Shown here in pieces: positions 12,439 through 24,449 of a DNA stretch of 64,000 nt. Both the position numbers and the translations under genes were made by a program. The first letter of the stretch is position 1; the number at the start of each line of letters is the position of its first letter. A model generated the notes under the pieces. That model made no database searches. It had not been told where the DNA came from and worked only from the letters and a program-made list of their open reading frames with translations. The DNA comes from Holacanthus passer (lineage: Eukaryota > Chordata > Actinopteri > Pomacanthidae), in the NCBI GenBank assembly GCA_025331565.1, contig JAFREQ010000037.1, positions 2,790,001 to 2,854,000 of the forward strand, in the 5' to 3' direction.

Positions 12439-13352
12439 TCACCGGCAGCCACATCCCTCCACCACCATATCCTGGTAGTTTTTCAGGATGACCTTCTCAT
12501 ATTCATCCAGATAGAGCAGGGAGATGGGGCTGAGGTCAGTGGGCACGCAACAGGCTCTGGGGATGTTCGAGTTGACTGAGTTGACCAGCGTCTGCACAAT
12601 GGCATGGTTGGTAGAATTGAGGTGGTCTGCTAGGGGGAACGGACATTCCCCATGGCAATAAAAGGCGTGGTAGCCAGGGGGCGCCACTATCCACTCGTTC
12701 CACCCCACGTCACTGAAGTCCACATACAGGGCATGCCTCTTGCAGCTGGCCTTGTGTTGGTGCTTCCTGCGTTGTTTGCGGAGCGCCGCCTGGCGTTTTT
12801 CCCGTGTGTGGAGCACCGAATCCCCACGGCCGTCATGGCCATACGTCACCAGCAGAGGCCGAGCCTGAGGCCATGAGTCCTGGTCCTGGTGCAGGGACCG
12901 GCTCACCCTGACGTGCCTACTACGTCTCTGGGCATGCTCCCCATCCATCTCCCTTTCCTCTGGATGAAGCACCTCCACCATGAAGCCATGGTTGTGGCCA
13001 TTCCCAGAGGTCCACTGAGACACAGCGGGGCTGACGTCAAAGCTCTCCCAGCGGCTCAAAGAGTCCTGCACTAGCCTTGTGTCCAGCAGACGTGCCAGAG
13101 GTTCACTGCCTTGAGTGGCAGGAACTCCGAATAGCTCATAAATGTTGATACGATGGAAGCCACCAGCAGGAGCACTGTCACTGACACTGCTGTTTCTGGA
13201 GCTGTTGTTGGGGGTTGCAGCTCCCATGACCTGATCCCTGTAGATACGCAGCTCTGCAGAGGTGATGAGCTCCTCATTAGGGATGGAAGTGAGGTTAAAG
13301 TAGAACTGCTGGGTCGTTTTGCCTTTCAGCCTGGCCAGGGCCTCCATAGACT
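12439..13352 (-). CDS. bmp2: bmp2 terminal coding exon: rest of propeptide, furin site and mature BMP2 ligand
   Basis: The exon follows a polypyrimidine tract and acceptor (atcttttgtag) and encodes residues 119-422 with a TGA stop at 12439-12441. The TGF-beta propeptide runs to about residue 301. A furin-type site REKR lies at 302-305, giving a 117-residue mature ligand (human has 114). The mature part has the seven cystine-knot cysteines (SCKRH, FYCHGEC, ACCVP, GCGCR), the BMP signature VDFSDVGWNEWIVAPPGYHAFYC in parts, and the conserved sequon NST. A second minimal furin motif RVSR is at 267-270, the position of the upstream S2 site studied in BMP4, and an extra RRSR is at 261-264. Propeptide sequons occur at N138 and in an Asn/Ser-rich stretch near 167-174. 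The predicted total is 422 residues against 396 in human, and the extra length is mostly in the propeptide. No frameshift or missing catalytic-type residue is seen. The basic stretch before the first mature cysteine (RKQRRKHQHK) is the expected heparin-binding segment. Confidence 0.97.
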
Positions 13353-16300
13353 CTACAAAAGATAGCACAGAGACAAAGATAGTGTAAGCAGATTGGGCTG
13401 TGAAATGCATGCCAGGGATGAAACAAAGAGTCTATGCATGGTACAAGAATAAGAAACAGCATATATGATTAAAGCCTAGTTGGCTTCGTGGATCCACTGT
13501 GAGCAGACAAACATTGGCTAAGGATGGTTTCTCACATGGTTTCTTTTGCTCTCTCTCTCTCTCTCACTCACATGCACCCGCACACAACTTGCAGCCTTCT
13601 TTCTGCGCAGCCAGCCAAGCTGCCACGTGGTTATATTGAGTGGGTGTTGGCTATTGTCACACAGGCATAACACACACACACATCAGCACTGCATGACTGT
13701 ATGACTCAGAGTAATAGGCAAATTCTCACGGTGATGTAATACCATCATTAGTGTCATGCACACAAATTTACCTGGTTAAATGTCAGAAGATGAAAGCGGT
13801 GTGCTTCCATCCATTGATAAGATCAAACATGCTAGTCGGGCTGCCTTTGAATGCCACATTTGCCCTACGAGAATTTGCTGCTGCACACAATTCCCACTGT
13901 CAGTGCACGTTGAAAAAAATTGTGCCATGTCTTCAAATACAATTAAAGATGAGTACAAACAAAGGAGCAATATGGAAATCAATATAAAAAGGATTACATA
14001 AACGCTAACATAAATGCCAACTGCTGTACTAACCTTTACAGAACTGGCAACGTTAACAGTAATAATTCTTTCTAAAAGTCATAACTGAGAGGAGACATAG
14101 GATAGTTTTTAAAATCTAAATCGTGTAGAGAATCTATAGACCACAAATGGAAAGCTGAGTATATACGATGTTTGATATTTTATTATTAACTTGCTAACAG
14201 TTCTAAGCCATCCTCTCTGAAAGTGCATTTATAACATCTGTTATACTTGTCATATGAAAGTCATCTATAAATATATATACTTAGGCTCATCGGTATTCCC
14301 CTCTATATTGTACAGTAAATGACAGAAATGGTAGTAAAAGCTGCAATTTTCTTTGAGGCAGCCCCACTTTGAACTCTTACTTTATGAAGTTCATAGATGA
14401 TGTATAGACACACTTTTTAATCTGTTTGGTGTGGTAGAATAAACACAAACTTTGAACTCTGTGCCGTTTCAAAGGAGGCATTTAGGAAATTCCACCATCT
14501 CATCCTAAACCTCCCTCCAGAGGCACAAAGACCTCAATTAGGCCTATCACTCCTCATTTGATGTGGGAAAGCCCCCTGTCTCTCGTTCCCTCTCCTCTGT
14601 CCCCAATCCCTCTCTTTCTTTCCTCCCTCAGCTCCCAAATCCCCTTCTCCCTCTGTTCTCTTAGCCCCAAATCCTCTTTTCTCTCTTTTCCCCTTCTTTG
14701 TCACTCCTTCTCTGTTCCTTTCAGCGTTTCTCACTCTCTCCGTCTGTCTGTCCTCCGAGGAACGGCTGTGTGAACAAGTCGAGGCTCGTCAGAAACGTGT
14801 GAACCACAGATATGAGTGTATCAACATTCCTAATTTCTTTTTGCGCTGCATGCCAAAACAAAAGATAAAGGCTAATGTTGGGTCATTCATCATGGACCTG
14901 TCTCTGGCAGCCACTTCCTGTGTAATAGTGGAAATGTTCTATTTGGCATGGAAAATGGTTATTTTTGAAAACTGATAGCGGTGAAACTAATTATCCTAGT
15001 GAAATTAATATCGGCAGGCAGATGTGATGAATGATTAGAGCTGTTTGCTTTGATGTGCTGCACTTCCATCTGTAGATACATGCTTATTATATGGAGAAGC
15101 CATCAATTGCACGTCTCCTGACATGGGAGGACTAACAACCCTGCAGCTCTGTTAGCATAGGATGAAAGAGCCAGCGGAGCATATGTAAACACAGTCTGAA
15201 CACATTCGTAATGGCCGGTGGTGTCAAGGTGTGTGCTGGCCGGGTGCAGAGGTTTCCAGTAGTGGGCAGGGAGTAATCACTCAGCCTGGCTGCCCGGGCC
15301 AGGCTTGTTTGTAGTGTGTCACTGTAGCCACTGGGTGTCATTGCACTAGGCCTCTGGAGAGCACCCAAGCAACCACTCAACCACCCCTCTGACTCACCCC
15401 TGATGGAAACTTCCCCACTCAAACACTTAGGACTCTGTATAAGGACTCTGTGTAGAGCCCCTATGGACTCAGTAACTTGCATGTTGTAAAAAGTGGAACA
15501 TGGGTCATAGGAAATTGAATGCTTGATGCAAAGTTGCTACATGTTTGCCATTAAAAGTTACTTTCTATCATACATCAGTCATTGTAATATTATGACCAGC
15601 TCAGCAGTTAAACTTGACATATAAATAAAGCATCTGCTTCAATTCCACCTGTTAGGTTATTTTAGACAGTTTCAAATAAGCCACATCATATAAACACACA
15701 GTGCACGGCTGCTGAACTCATGCACTTTATCCAGGCTCGCTGCGAGTGAGCCTTATACATCTGAGCAGCACATGTTGCCTTGGAAGTTAAAAAAAAAATT
15801 AAATTGAAGTGAAACACTGAATCCAACAATCCAGCATATAAACCGAGTGAGCAATTATGGTGTTATTGGAACGTGCGTAATGGCGCACGGCGCGCACAGA
15901 GGGGTGATTTGGAGAGAAGAAGGCGCACGAGCCGTCCTCCCCCCACACACACTTTACTAAAGACTAATTTCAGTCCTGTTAAAAAAAATGACTCAGAATT
16001 CAGTCTGACACGACGACTTTGTCATAACGCGTGTTGGTATAATGTCATGTCGCGTGTTATTGAAGTAGCCCGGTGATGACTATCACCTGCGCACGAGGCG
16101 CACCGCCCTTTATCCCGCTCCTGCGGTGCGTGTCTGGAAAAACTGTTTTCAGAGCCCACGCAAACACCATCAATTATTAAGAAACAAATTACCCCAGGGA
16201 TAGCATCGCCCCCTTGATGTTTTTGAAGCCTGTGACAGCTGCCCAGGGGGGGAGATGTTTGCTTAAAGGTTGCATCACTACATATAGAGTTCATTTAAAT

Positions 16301-16552
16301 GCGCGTGAGATGCTCGTCTCAGTGAGTTTTAAGCGACCCCCCCTCCAAAAAAAAAAAAAAAAAAAAAAAAAAACACCGAAGAAGAGCTCCACATAACTTG
16401 GACGCGTGTCACCTGTAAATGACTAAGACTTCATAAAACAGTGAAGACTGTGAAGTTCAGTGCTGCCGCTCTGAGTCATGTTTAAATATAGGTTAGGCTC
16501 GTCTGCGAGCAGCTCTCCGGCTGACAGGTAAAGGTATGTCACTAATACATAC
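13353..16552 (-). other. bmp2: bmp2 intron between the two coding exons
   Basis: This 3.2-kb intron starts with gtatgt and ends with ttttgtag, and it sits at the propeptide position where BMP2/BMP4 genes are usually split. It holds a short CT tract near 13550-13566, a pyrimidine-rich stretch at 14570-14750, a 27-base A run at 16347-16373 and no recognisable exon. Open frames on either strand in it resemble no known protein. Confidence 0.85.
16347..16373. repeat. Poly-A tract of 27 bases
   Basis: A pure A run lies about 180 bp inside the bmp2 coding-exon intron, near the donor. It could be the tail of an old retroposon or a plain mononucleotide run. No SINE body is recognised beside it. Confidence 0.9.
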
Positions 16553-16907
16553 CTTCATGGTGAAAGCTTCTAATCGTGTTGGCCCTGCTGGCGGCTCTCT
16601 CTGCGTGCTTCCCCATGCTCTTGGGTCGCTTCGTGCTGTGGTCCCCGTTCGCCGAGTGCATGCGGTAAAGGTCCACCATGTACTGCGGCACCACGGCCTG
16701 GCCGCTCGGGGTCGGCCTGCGCCTCAGTCCAAACATATTGAGAAGCCGAAGCTCGAACTCGTTGAGGAAGCCCTCCGACCGCTCCGGGGTCTGCTTCCCG
16801 GACTCGCTGTACTTCCTCCGGCCGACCTCGGGGATGAGTCCCGTAGCACCTTCCAGCAACACCTGAGCGAGCAGCAGTACCATGAGAGAGCGGACCACGG
16901 CGACCAT
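16553..16907 (-). CDS. bmp2: bmp2 coding exon 1: signal peptide and start of propeptide of bone morphogenetic protein 2
   Basis: This exon encodes residues 1-118 plus the first base of codon 119 of BMP2, a secreted TGF-beta-superfamily ligand that signals through BMP receptor serine kinases and SMAD1/5/8 to pattern the dorsoventral axis, heart and skeleton. The protein opens with MVAVVRSL and a hydrophobic run LMVLLLAQVLL ending near residue 23, a typical signal peptide. The next segment, with FELRLLNMFGLRRRPTPS, VVPQYMVDLYRMHS and AASRANTIRSFHHE, matches vertebrate BMP2 closely by memory. The start is the ATG at 16905-16907, with A at -3 and G at +4. Upstream, an acceptor (ctttctccacag) places the exon edge at 16920, leaving 13 nt of leader. 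The donor is gaag|gtatgt. The split codon joins exactly to the next exon to give HHE-E-SMEAL. A BMP4 identity is less likely because of the VLLEGATGLIPE N-terminus. Whether it is the a or b teleost copy is not decided. Confidence 0.96.
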
Positions 16908-16920
16908 GATCAGTCAGTCC

Positions 16921-17826
16921 CTGTGGAGAAAGTTGGGTTCTGTCAATACACTGGCGCTGAGGTATTGACATGAGGGAGACACGGCAGGGGCTTCACTGCA
17001 CCATTCCCAAACTCTCTGTGTGTGTCTGTGTGTGTGATCCCCCCTATACAGTAGGAATGATTGAAGGAGAGCAGCCTAAAAAAGAGAAGACACCTCTTCA
17101 CTTTGAAGTAGAACAAAAAAAGGGCTGTGAATAACAACCCCTCCGGCAATATAGGGGAGTCTAAGTGAAACAGAGGATTGATCTTAACATGAGCAGAAAC
17201 ATGAAAATATCAAAGTTATCAAAGAGACCCACTGTTTAAAAAAAAAAAGCAAAGAGAGCTGCGAGGGGGGGAGAGAGACTGCAGACATAAAGTCTCCAAA
17301 TTAGAAGAGATAAGAGATCACGTTAAGTCAAGTGATATGAAAATGCAATGCAAAGTCTGCCGACAGATCACAAGAAGCGTGAAAGAATGTGAGGGAGACA
17401 GAGTTTGAATGCACGGCAGCAGCAGGAGAGGCTGCCGCTGCTGCGAGCGTCTGTTTGCACAGGCTCTGACGGTCGTGTATAATCACAAGGGATAGGGTTA
17501 CTTCAAGAGGCTCGCAGGTGTTAGATCTGACGTGCGGACCAGAGCTGGATGTAGCCCGGGACAAGACATCAAAAACATCAAAAAACTAAATATCATGTGA
17601 GCAGCCTCCGAAGATACAGCCTCGTTTAAGTGCGAGGGTTCAACATGGGAACTTTAACTTTTACGCACACACCCTTTAAGCATATAAAGAAACACAGCTG
17701 TTGATTTGCAGCTGTAAAGTAAACGTTCGACCATAAAGAAGGTTGTTTCATACTTGTTAACATTATCACAGTTCAACAAAGTGGCACCAGGTTTGATTTT
17801 TCCTTTTTTTTTTTTTTTTTTTTTAC
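16921..17826 (-). other. bmp2: bmp2 first intron (leader to coding exon)
   Basis: This is a short intron of about 0.9 kb inferred from the acceptor at 16921-16922 and the donor at 17825-17826. On the transcript strand the donor is followed directly by about 21 adenines (plus-strand T run 17804-17824). No coding content is seen. If the donor at 17976 is used, the intron is about 150 nt longer. Confidence 0.55.
17804..17824. repeat. Poly-T tract abutting the proposed bmp2 leader donor
   Basis: Twenty-one thymines on the plus strand become an A run directly after the proposed GT donor on the bmp2 strand. Confidence 0.9.
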
Positions 17827-18180
17827 CTGACGAGGAAGCGCTGTGTCCGGTCGTCGTTCCACCTTTGGGCACCGATAAATTCCACATTAATTCGTGTTTA
17901 ATCCACGCTGCGTCTCCCTGCGGGACCAAAGACAGCCCATGCCTTTATCCGATCGCCTCTCGCACATATTCTCACCAGCTGCAGCTCGGGCTCGGTGTTG
18001 GTCAGCGCGCAGAGGAGAAGGGGAAAAGAAGGGGGTGAAAAAAAAAGTGCGTTAAGTCTATGAGGAAGCGGGCTCGCGTAGGCAGGAGCGATCTAAGTCT
18101 AAAGCATCTTGGTTGAACATCTTCGAAAGAGAGAAAAGTGGAGAGGAGCTGGCTCAAAGTGTCGCTCCTCGGACCTGGGA
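17827..18180 (-). other. bmp2: Probable non-coding first exon (5' leader) of bmp2; 5' boundary approximate
   Basis: BMP2 genes usually start with a non-coding exon. The coding exon here has a clear acceptor only 13 nt before the ATG, so an upstream exon must exist. A donor cgtcag|gtaaaa ends an exon at 17827, and an alternative donor cagctg|gtgaga would end it at 17976. The sequence upstream is CpG-rich and lacks a TATA box. The transcription start is not visible; the right edge given here is only an estimate from a CCAAT motif further upstream. Several short upstream reading frames lie in this leader if the 17827 donor is used. Confidence 0.55.
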
Positions 18181-18330
18181 GCGCGTCGCCTCTCCTCCGT
18201 GCGCCGCGGCGTAGTGGTTGAATTGATTGGTGCCTTCTCTTCCCCCAGCGACTCTTTTTGTCGTACAGTGATGTCACCGAGGGGCTGTCAATCATTTGTC
18301 CACCATAAAGCACCTCCTGCACAACTTTTT
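18181..18330 (-). promoter_or_regulatory. bmp2: Putative bmp2 core promoter region
   Basis: The block just upstream of the proposed first exon holds a CpG-rich stretch (18181-18212), a CCAAT motif on the minus strand (18226-18230) and a CRE-like tgacatcac on the minus strand (around 18268-18278). There is no consensus TATA box, though ctttatgg occurs near 18303-18310. The evidence is motif-level only, and no start site can be assigned from sequence alone. Confidence 0.35.
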
Positions 18331-18995
18331 TTCATGTCTGACTCTAACATACATTAGAGCCCAAGGGCCCCCTTTTGATAAGATTTGGACCCCCACAAAA
18401 AGATTTTTTTTTCACTATTAGAATAATCACTTTTTATCTAGTTTGAAAATTCTTGCTCATTTACATAATAAAATTAAATGATTCCACAAATACTGGGTGA
18501 CCCCCTCCTTGATGACCCCTCCACCACATTTGATAACCATCAGCATATATATTAAAAAAATCTCTACCACTAATACAAACAACCCTTTTTCTATTGCATC
18601 TGTACATATCCTGGAAATTCATGGCATAAAAATAGTCCGAAAGTCAACAGTTAAAACCATACTGTTGCTTTTAGTTGTTTGTCTTTTGGGTGATTTTCCA
18701 TACATAGGAATAGCAATCGTGTGTTTGCGTAATGTTTTTAAATAACATCAGAATGGCTTGTTACATTTCCCCCCTTGTGGTGTAATATTCCTGTGAATGT
18801 GACCACACCGAGCAGAAAACATGCCAACTCACACTGCTTCATAAATAGATAATTGATCAAGGTGTTAATCGCTGGATCAAACATGTTTAGCTTTTGGATT
18901 AAGGCTAATGGATAATGGCATCACGATGTGTTGCTTTTGTGGTTTTAAAGGATTAGACCCTGCAGAGGGACTATCACATCCTCCTGTTGAACTTC

Positions 18996-18998
<3 letters not shown>

Positions 18999-19033
<35 letters not shown>
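18999..19033. repeat. GT microsatellite
   Basis: About 17 uninterrupted TG units lie roughly 0.7 kb upstream of the bmp2 promoter region. Confidence 0.95.
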
Positions 19034-19035
<2 letters not shown>

Positions 19036-22000
19036 TGAGGGGGGGTGCACTTGTACACGTGTGTCTGACACCAGAGCTGATTTACACACGCTTCCTCCTG
19101 GATTCATCTTTTTGTTTCAGTCCAATTCACAGCAGTTTATCAATATATCCGAGACAGATTTTGGCTGCACGCATTGCTGTCTCATATTATCATGCTGTGT
19201 AAGAGTCAAGCGAGAGAGTCTCAAGAGACATTCCATCAATTTCCTAAGAAGGCTATATTTTTTTACTTACTTTAGGTAATATTTTGCACACTTAAAGAGG
19301 CTGATTTGGTCTGATATAAAATAGGCATTTCTTCCTTTTCATAATGTACATCAAGTGTTATTGATTTATGTTAAAAGATGCATCTAGACTTGTTAGAGTA
19401 CCTGCTATATTTGTGCAGTACCCTCTCTCAGTGTCATGGAGGGGTGAGAGAAACTTTGCTGCATTGTTTTTAACCTGTGGGGTGTTGTCAACATCATTAA
19501 TGTTTGGGTCATCTCCATAAGAAAGGCCCCCATTGATTCCCTCTAGTGACTTCCATTAGGTGATGATGGTGGGCCAGGCGGCTGTGTTTTGGCCAAAGCA
19601 CCGGCCCTGTTTTCTTCGGAGAGATGGCAATAGATTAAATCCCACAGAGATCACAAGATACCTTTGTCTCCTTCCAGGACAATAACATTTTATGAGGGAT
19701 AATCCCAGATCATCCACTTAGCAATTAAAATACAGAGAGGCCCGTGGGTGCATGCTGATACCTGAGTGGCAGCGTGCAGTGCTTCTTGGCCTTCCCCTCA
19801 CTGGATCTAAGCAGTTTTGATTTTATACTTTCTTTTTTTTTGCTGGTAAGACTCTTATTCTTCTTTTGCTTTTGCTTTTTACCTTTTATTTAACATACCA
19901 GAATCAGTTAAAGGTGTCATGTAGTAAGATGTAATTTCTGTCCAGTATTTTCCAATGAAGTTATTCCAGTCCAGTTCATTCATTCATTTATTTCTCCATT
20001 CATTCATAAAGTCAGGGTATGGGAAAACATGTTAATTCATTCATACTGTCTAGATTTGCTCTATTGTCATGTTAATCTGTTGGCAGTGATAGTTGGGTCT
20101 CTACTGTTGCCAAAACACCACTTGGTGAGTGCTCTAAACCCTAAACCCAGGTAAAAGCTGCTCGGCATTTAGATGCTTTAGATTGGGGGATAAGGCCTCA
20201 CACAGTAAGCTGGGAGTATCTTTAATTACCCGAGTGAGAGGATTAGAAAGAGAGGACTTTATCTGATGTCTTTCTGTATATATAAGTGTGTGTGGTTTGC
20301 ATGAGTGGGCATATGAGGGTGTGCATTTTGAGCGCACGTACATGCACATATTGTATTTGCCTTGGCACGGCTTGTGTCAGGCCAGCGCTGAGGAATGTGT
20401 CTAGCCAAGGCTGTTGAGGGACTTGATCAGCGATGCCCAGAGTGGTTTGAGAAGATCATGCGGCTCTGATACTGTATATATGATTGTTTTGAGCCAGATA
20501 CATCACGCTTATCTAATCGCTGCCACTGATCCAATTACATGCTGATTGAAAGGACAGCATCACAGAGCGAAAGTCTGGCAGCCAGAGAGGCCAGGTAGAG
20601 ATATGCTATCTGAAACGCAAATGAACGACCCACTGAGGAGGGCTCTGAGAGGTTAAACTGCGACTCAGCCAGACAGCGTTAACCCAGACGACCACCACCA
20701 TCACGAGCGTCATTATTTCCTTCCAGCACGCATTTGTTTGTTCGTGATAGCAGTAAATAGTCTCTGAAAGTTACAGCATGAAACTCAAGGTCAAGACAGA
20801 GGTACTCACATGGATCTTGGCTGTTCTTTAACACTACAGAGCCATCCGGCCCATTAGGACAGTGGTTTACAAACTTTTTTCTGGCAGTATTTCTGTTCTC
20901 TCAACCAACAGCTTATAGGAAGGGGAAACATTATTCAAGTGAAAATGCAGTTTTGTCAAAACAAGCGCATATGCTGTACAGGGTTTCCCACACTTATGTC
21001 TAAGCTCAATTCCATAATATTTCTTTAACATATATACTCAGTTTTTCTGTTTGTACAGCACTTATTCAGTTTCCACGGGTCTTGTTGCTCTGAAAATATA
21101 TTGACCATGCAGGAGGTTAAACAAGTAAAAAGAATTTTACTTTCTTTAAAAGTAACATGTAATTTTTTGGGCTGCAGAAAAGTTTGCATGAAAGCAATTT
21201 TGGTGAGAATCTTCAGCTGACACGAGCTCAATGTTTTGCAAGCCATTCAAAATTTCCTCACAGCCCACAGGTGGGTTGAAAAACTGCATTAGAGCATCTG
21301 TGCATCCTATAACAGTCGTTTAGCTATACACTGTTGTTATGAGCTTAAACTGGAGTTCTTGGAAATCCTTTTATCCCAGTGTAAGGACTAATGCGACCGG
21401 TCTCTGATCCGACCCCTGAGGCCTTCAGTCTATGCTTAGGAACTGAAATTTCTCAGGCAACTGAAGGCTCTCTGTCATGAATCACCCTTTTTTTTAAAAA
21501 TCTCATCTCCAGTTGACGGTTGACTCTTTTTTTCGTTATATTGTGTTCTGACCCTTGTCATCATTGTTTATTCAAGATCTCTGACAAGTGGAAGAAAAAT
21601 TTGGAGGTAGAACTCAGACTCGGTTTTGTATAGTGAAACACCGAGATCCGCACCTGCACATGATATATTTTTCTAATCATTTGAAATTCAGATATCTTCA
21701 CTGGTATGCTCCAGTCATCCTTCACCTTTGGGCAAATCATCTTCTGTAACCAAAAGAATAATATACAGTTAACCACCATCGTGTACTTTGCTCCAGCTAA
21801 TAGATGTATCTTTTTCTTCTATGGAAACCCCCTTAAGGGAGAACAATGTGGAATACATAACACTTAAAACAAAAGTATAATGAAACTATTTGAGAGGGAA
21901 TATTTGAGGTTGTTCGAGGGAGATTAGGATAGAATGTGTTTTGTTGTTTTAATACGTAATTCCTGAGGAAGAGAAGAAGACATGGTTTATTGTCCTCCTG

Positions 22001-23250
22001 TACATGCTCATTTCTTTGCATGCCGCAGTATGTGTGCCGTGCGTGTGTGTGTGTACGCATGTCGTGCTGGACGTGGATGGCGCGGCCTTCTCTTGTCATC
22101 ACGTACATTCCAGGAGTCAGGGGGCAGACGAAGCCCTGAGATGACACTGCAGATCCAACTATTAGCCTTTCACCTGCTGTTAACAGCAACTTGGCGAGAC
22201 ACAGTGCCTGCATTCCTCCGCTTTGAGCCAGATGTAGCCTTAACACACAGCAACATACCTACAAGGAGATAATCTTCAGAGATGCAGATCGAAACCCGGG
22301 AGCAATTTGTTGCTGCGATTCACCTCTAATTCAACGCTGGAGCGAAGCTGTCTTTTTAATTTGGAAACCAGTAAAAACTTCATCAATCCACATGTGTTTG
22401 ACAGCAGAAGCACGACTGCCAGGCTATGCCAACCACGTGCACATGTTGCATGAAAGAGATTGTGGGGAAATGGGACACATTTCATATACAGTAGGTTGGT
22501 CCCGAAATGGAAACCCACCAAGGTCAGAGACGGCCAGCTAGAAAGCCAGAGTCAATATTTATGGATACTGAACATGTGGCACACTTCTCTACCCACTAAT
22601 TTGAGCAACAAGTCCACCTCCAGATTATATGGCCTCTCAGAGATCACAAAAGGAGCTTCAAACCTTGCTTGCATGTTTCAAATATTGAGAAGCACATTGG
22701 GGTTGGTCACAAAATAGAAGCTGTGCATAATTTGGCAAATTAGCACAGTGTTTATTTGTTTGTGTTTTAATTTCCTGTGTAAATAAGGGACACGGGAGCT
22801 TTGATCAGGCAGTGAGGGCTGCTCCTTTATCCAGATCTGCACTTTGTAATTATCAGTATCATTGGTATGGATATCACTGTAATTATCATATTGTGAAATG
22901 TGACTTTTGGTTTGCTTTTATTAAAACCAAGAAGGGAGAATTCCATATTTAGATTTGAAATCCTCTGTCATTTGTCTCATATCTGAAAAATGCATGCATT
23001 GACTTTTATTTATGAGACACGTGCCTTTTGAAGTTGCTGTTGCTTGTTCTTGCACATACCGAACAAAGTCTGATGCCTGGTGCTCGGACTGTATAACAAT
23101 GATAACACCACACAGCTATAAAATCAGCATACCTGCACGAAACATTTAGTCTGTGCGGACCTCACACTTTAACAACTTACAATAGGAATCATATAAACAC
23201 ATGCTTCGTTTAGTGAACTAGTTGGGATGAGAGGCAGCTACTTCCATTTT

Positions 23251-23271
23251 AGAGAGAGAGAGAGAGAGAGA
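23251..23271. repeat. AG microsatellite
   Basis: Ten AG units lie in the intergenic interval. Confidence 0.9.
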
Positions 23272-24449
23272 CATAAATACAGGGATCTGCCCTTTGAATG
23301 CAGCTCCACTCATAAAGACACCATGCGTCACTCAATTATACGTCTGCATGATTAGAAGCTTGGGCTACATAAACAGCCAGCGTCAAGATTTACATTTTAC
23401 CGCTTAAGCACAAGCAGCTGTTTACAGGCCAAGGAAGGAAGGCAAACACTTAGCAAGTATCTATACATGAGAGAGGTTTGGGAGCTCACACATCTCCAGC
23501 AAAGATGGTTTCAATTAATAGTTGTTTATGCAGATCTAATGCAATACTTGCGGGAATAGTTGATTGCTTTTTGTACTCTCAATGCTACTGCTTTTGGGTT
23601 TTAAACATGTTAATATGTGTATGCAGCTGCGTTAAGCAGCATAGCAGTTTGAAATGAAGCTTTTTTCCATGCAGTTGGGGGTCCTTTAAAGGTCCAGGAA
23701 ACCAAAAATACAAATAGAAACATCCTGATAGAAGTGTTGTGACCTTCAGAGGCAAACACAATCTGACAGCGTTTTCAATCACTTGCTGGATAAGATGAAA
23801 GAGCAACACTCTTCATGTACTTCATCTGCAGTGTCAAGCCATAAGCAATAACATGCACTGTAGCCTCCAATGTTCTTCAGCCATTTCAGCTGCACACGAT
23901 GAGATTAGACCATTGCATGACGTCAGAATCTGGAGGTTTTATCATATGTGAGATACTGAGAAGGTTAGACAGAGCATATCATGCAGAGCAAGGCTGGTAT
24001 GTCGGGTAAATATTCACAAAGATATTAAAACACCAAAAGCTATGACGAGGGTTTTTTTTGTGCATAGATAATATTACAGTAGGTCAAGAAAAACACATTG
24101 TTACTACTAATGAAGCAAAAACATCTCAAATACACTCAATATTGGATAGAAGAATTACATTTTTTGTCTACAGTATATTCAGGTTCTGACTGTTTAGACA
24201 TCTCGGCAATACCCAATAAGAATTATCAATGTTATGTTCCCATTTCACTGCCAAGCTACTGTCAGTCACTATTAACATGGTGCATTTCTTCCACAGGCAC
24301 CATTTGCACCAAACAAACGTACAATTTCACTTGCATGGCTAAAATATATTGTGGCTTAACATTTTGTGTGGTTGTGCTGCTGTAATATATTTTTTACAAT
24401 GGATCAAATGACTATGTGTAATGCTTTAGTATTTTACCGTCTTTCAGCT

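Noticed and set aside
16570..16971. 133-codon minus-strand frame overlapping the bmp2 start exon
   Set aside because: It is the alternate-frame shadow of the GC-rich bmp2 exon. The BMP2 frame is clearly the coding one.
16536..16973. 145-codon plus-strand frame opposite the bmp2 start exon
   Set aside because: Antisense shadow of the BMP2 coding exon with no family resemblance.
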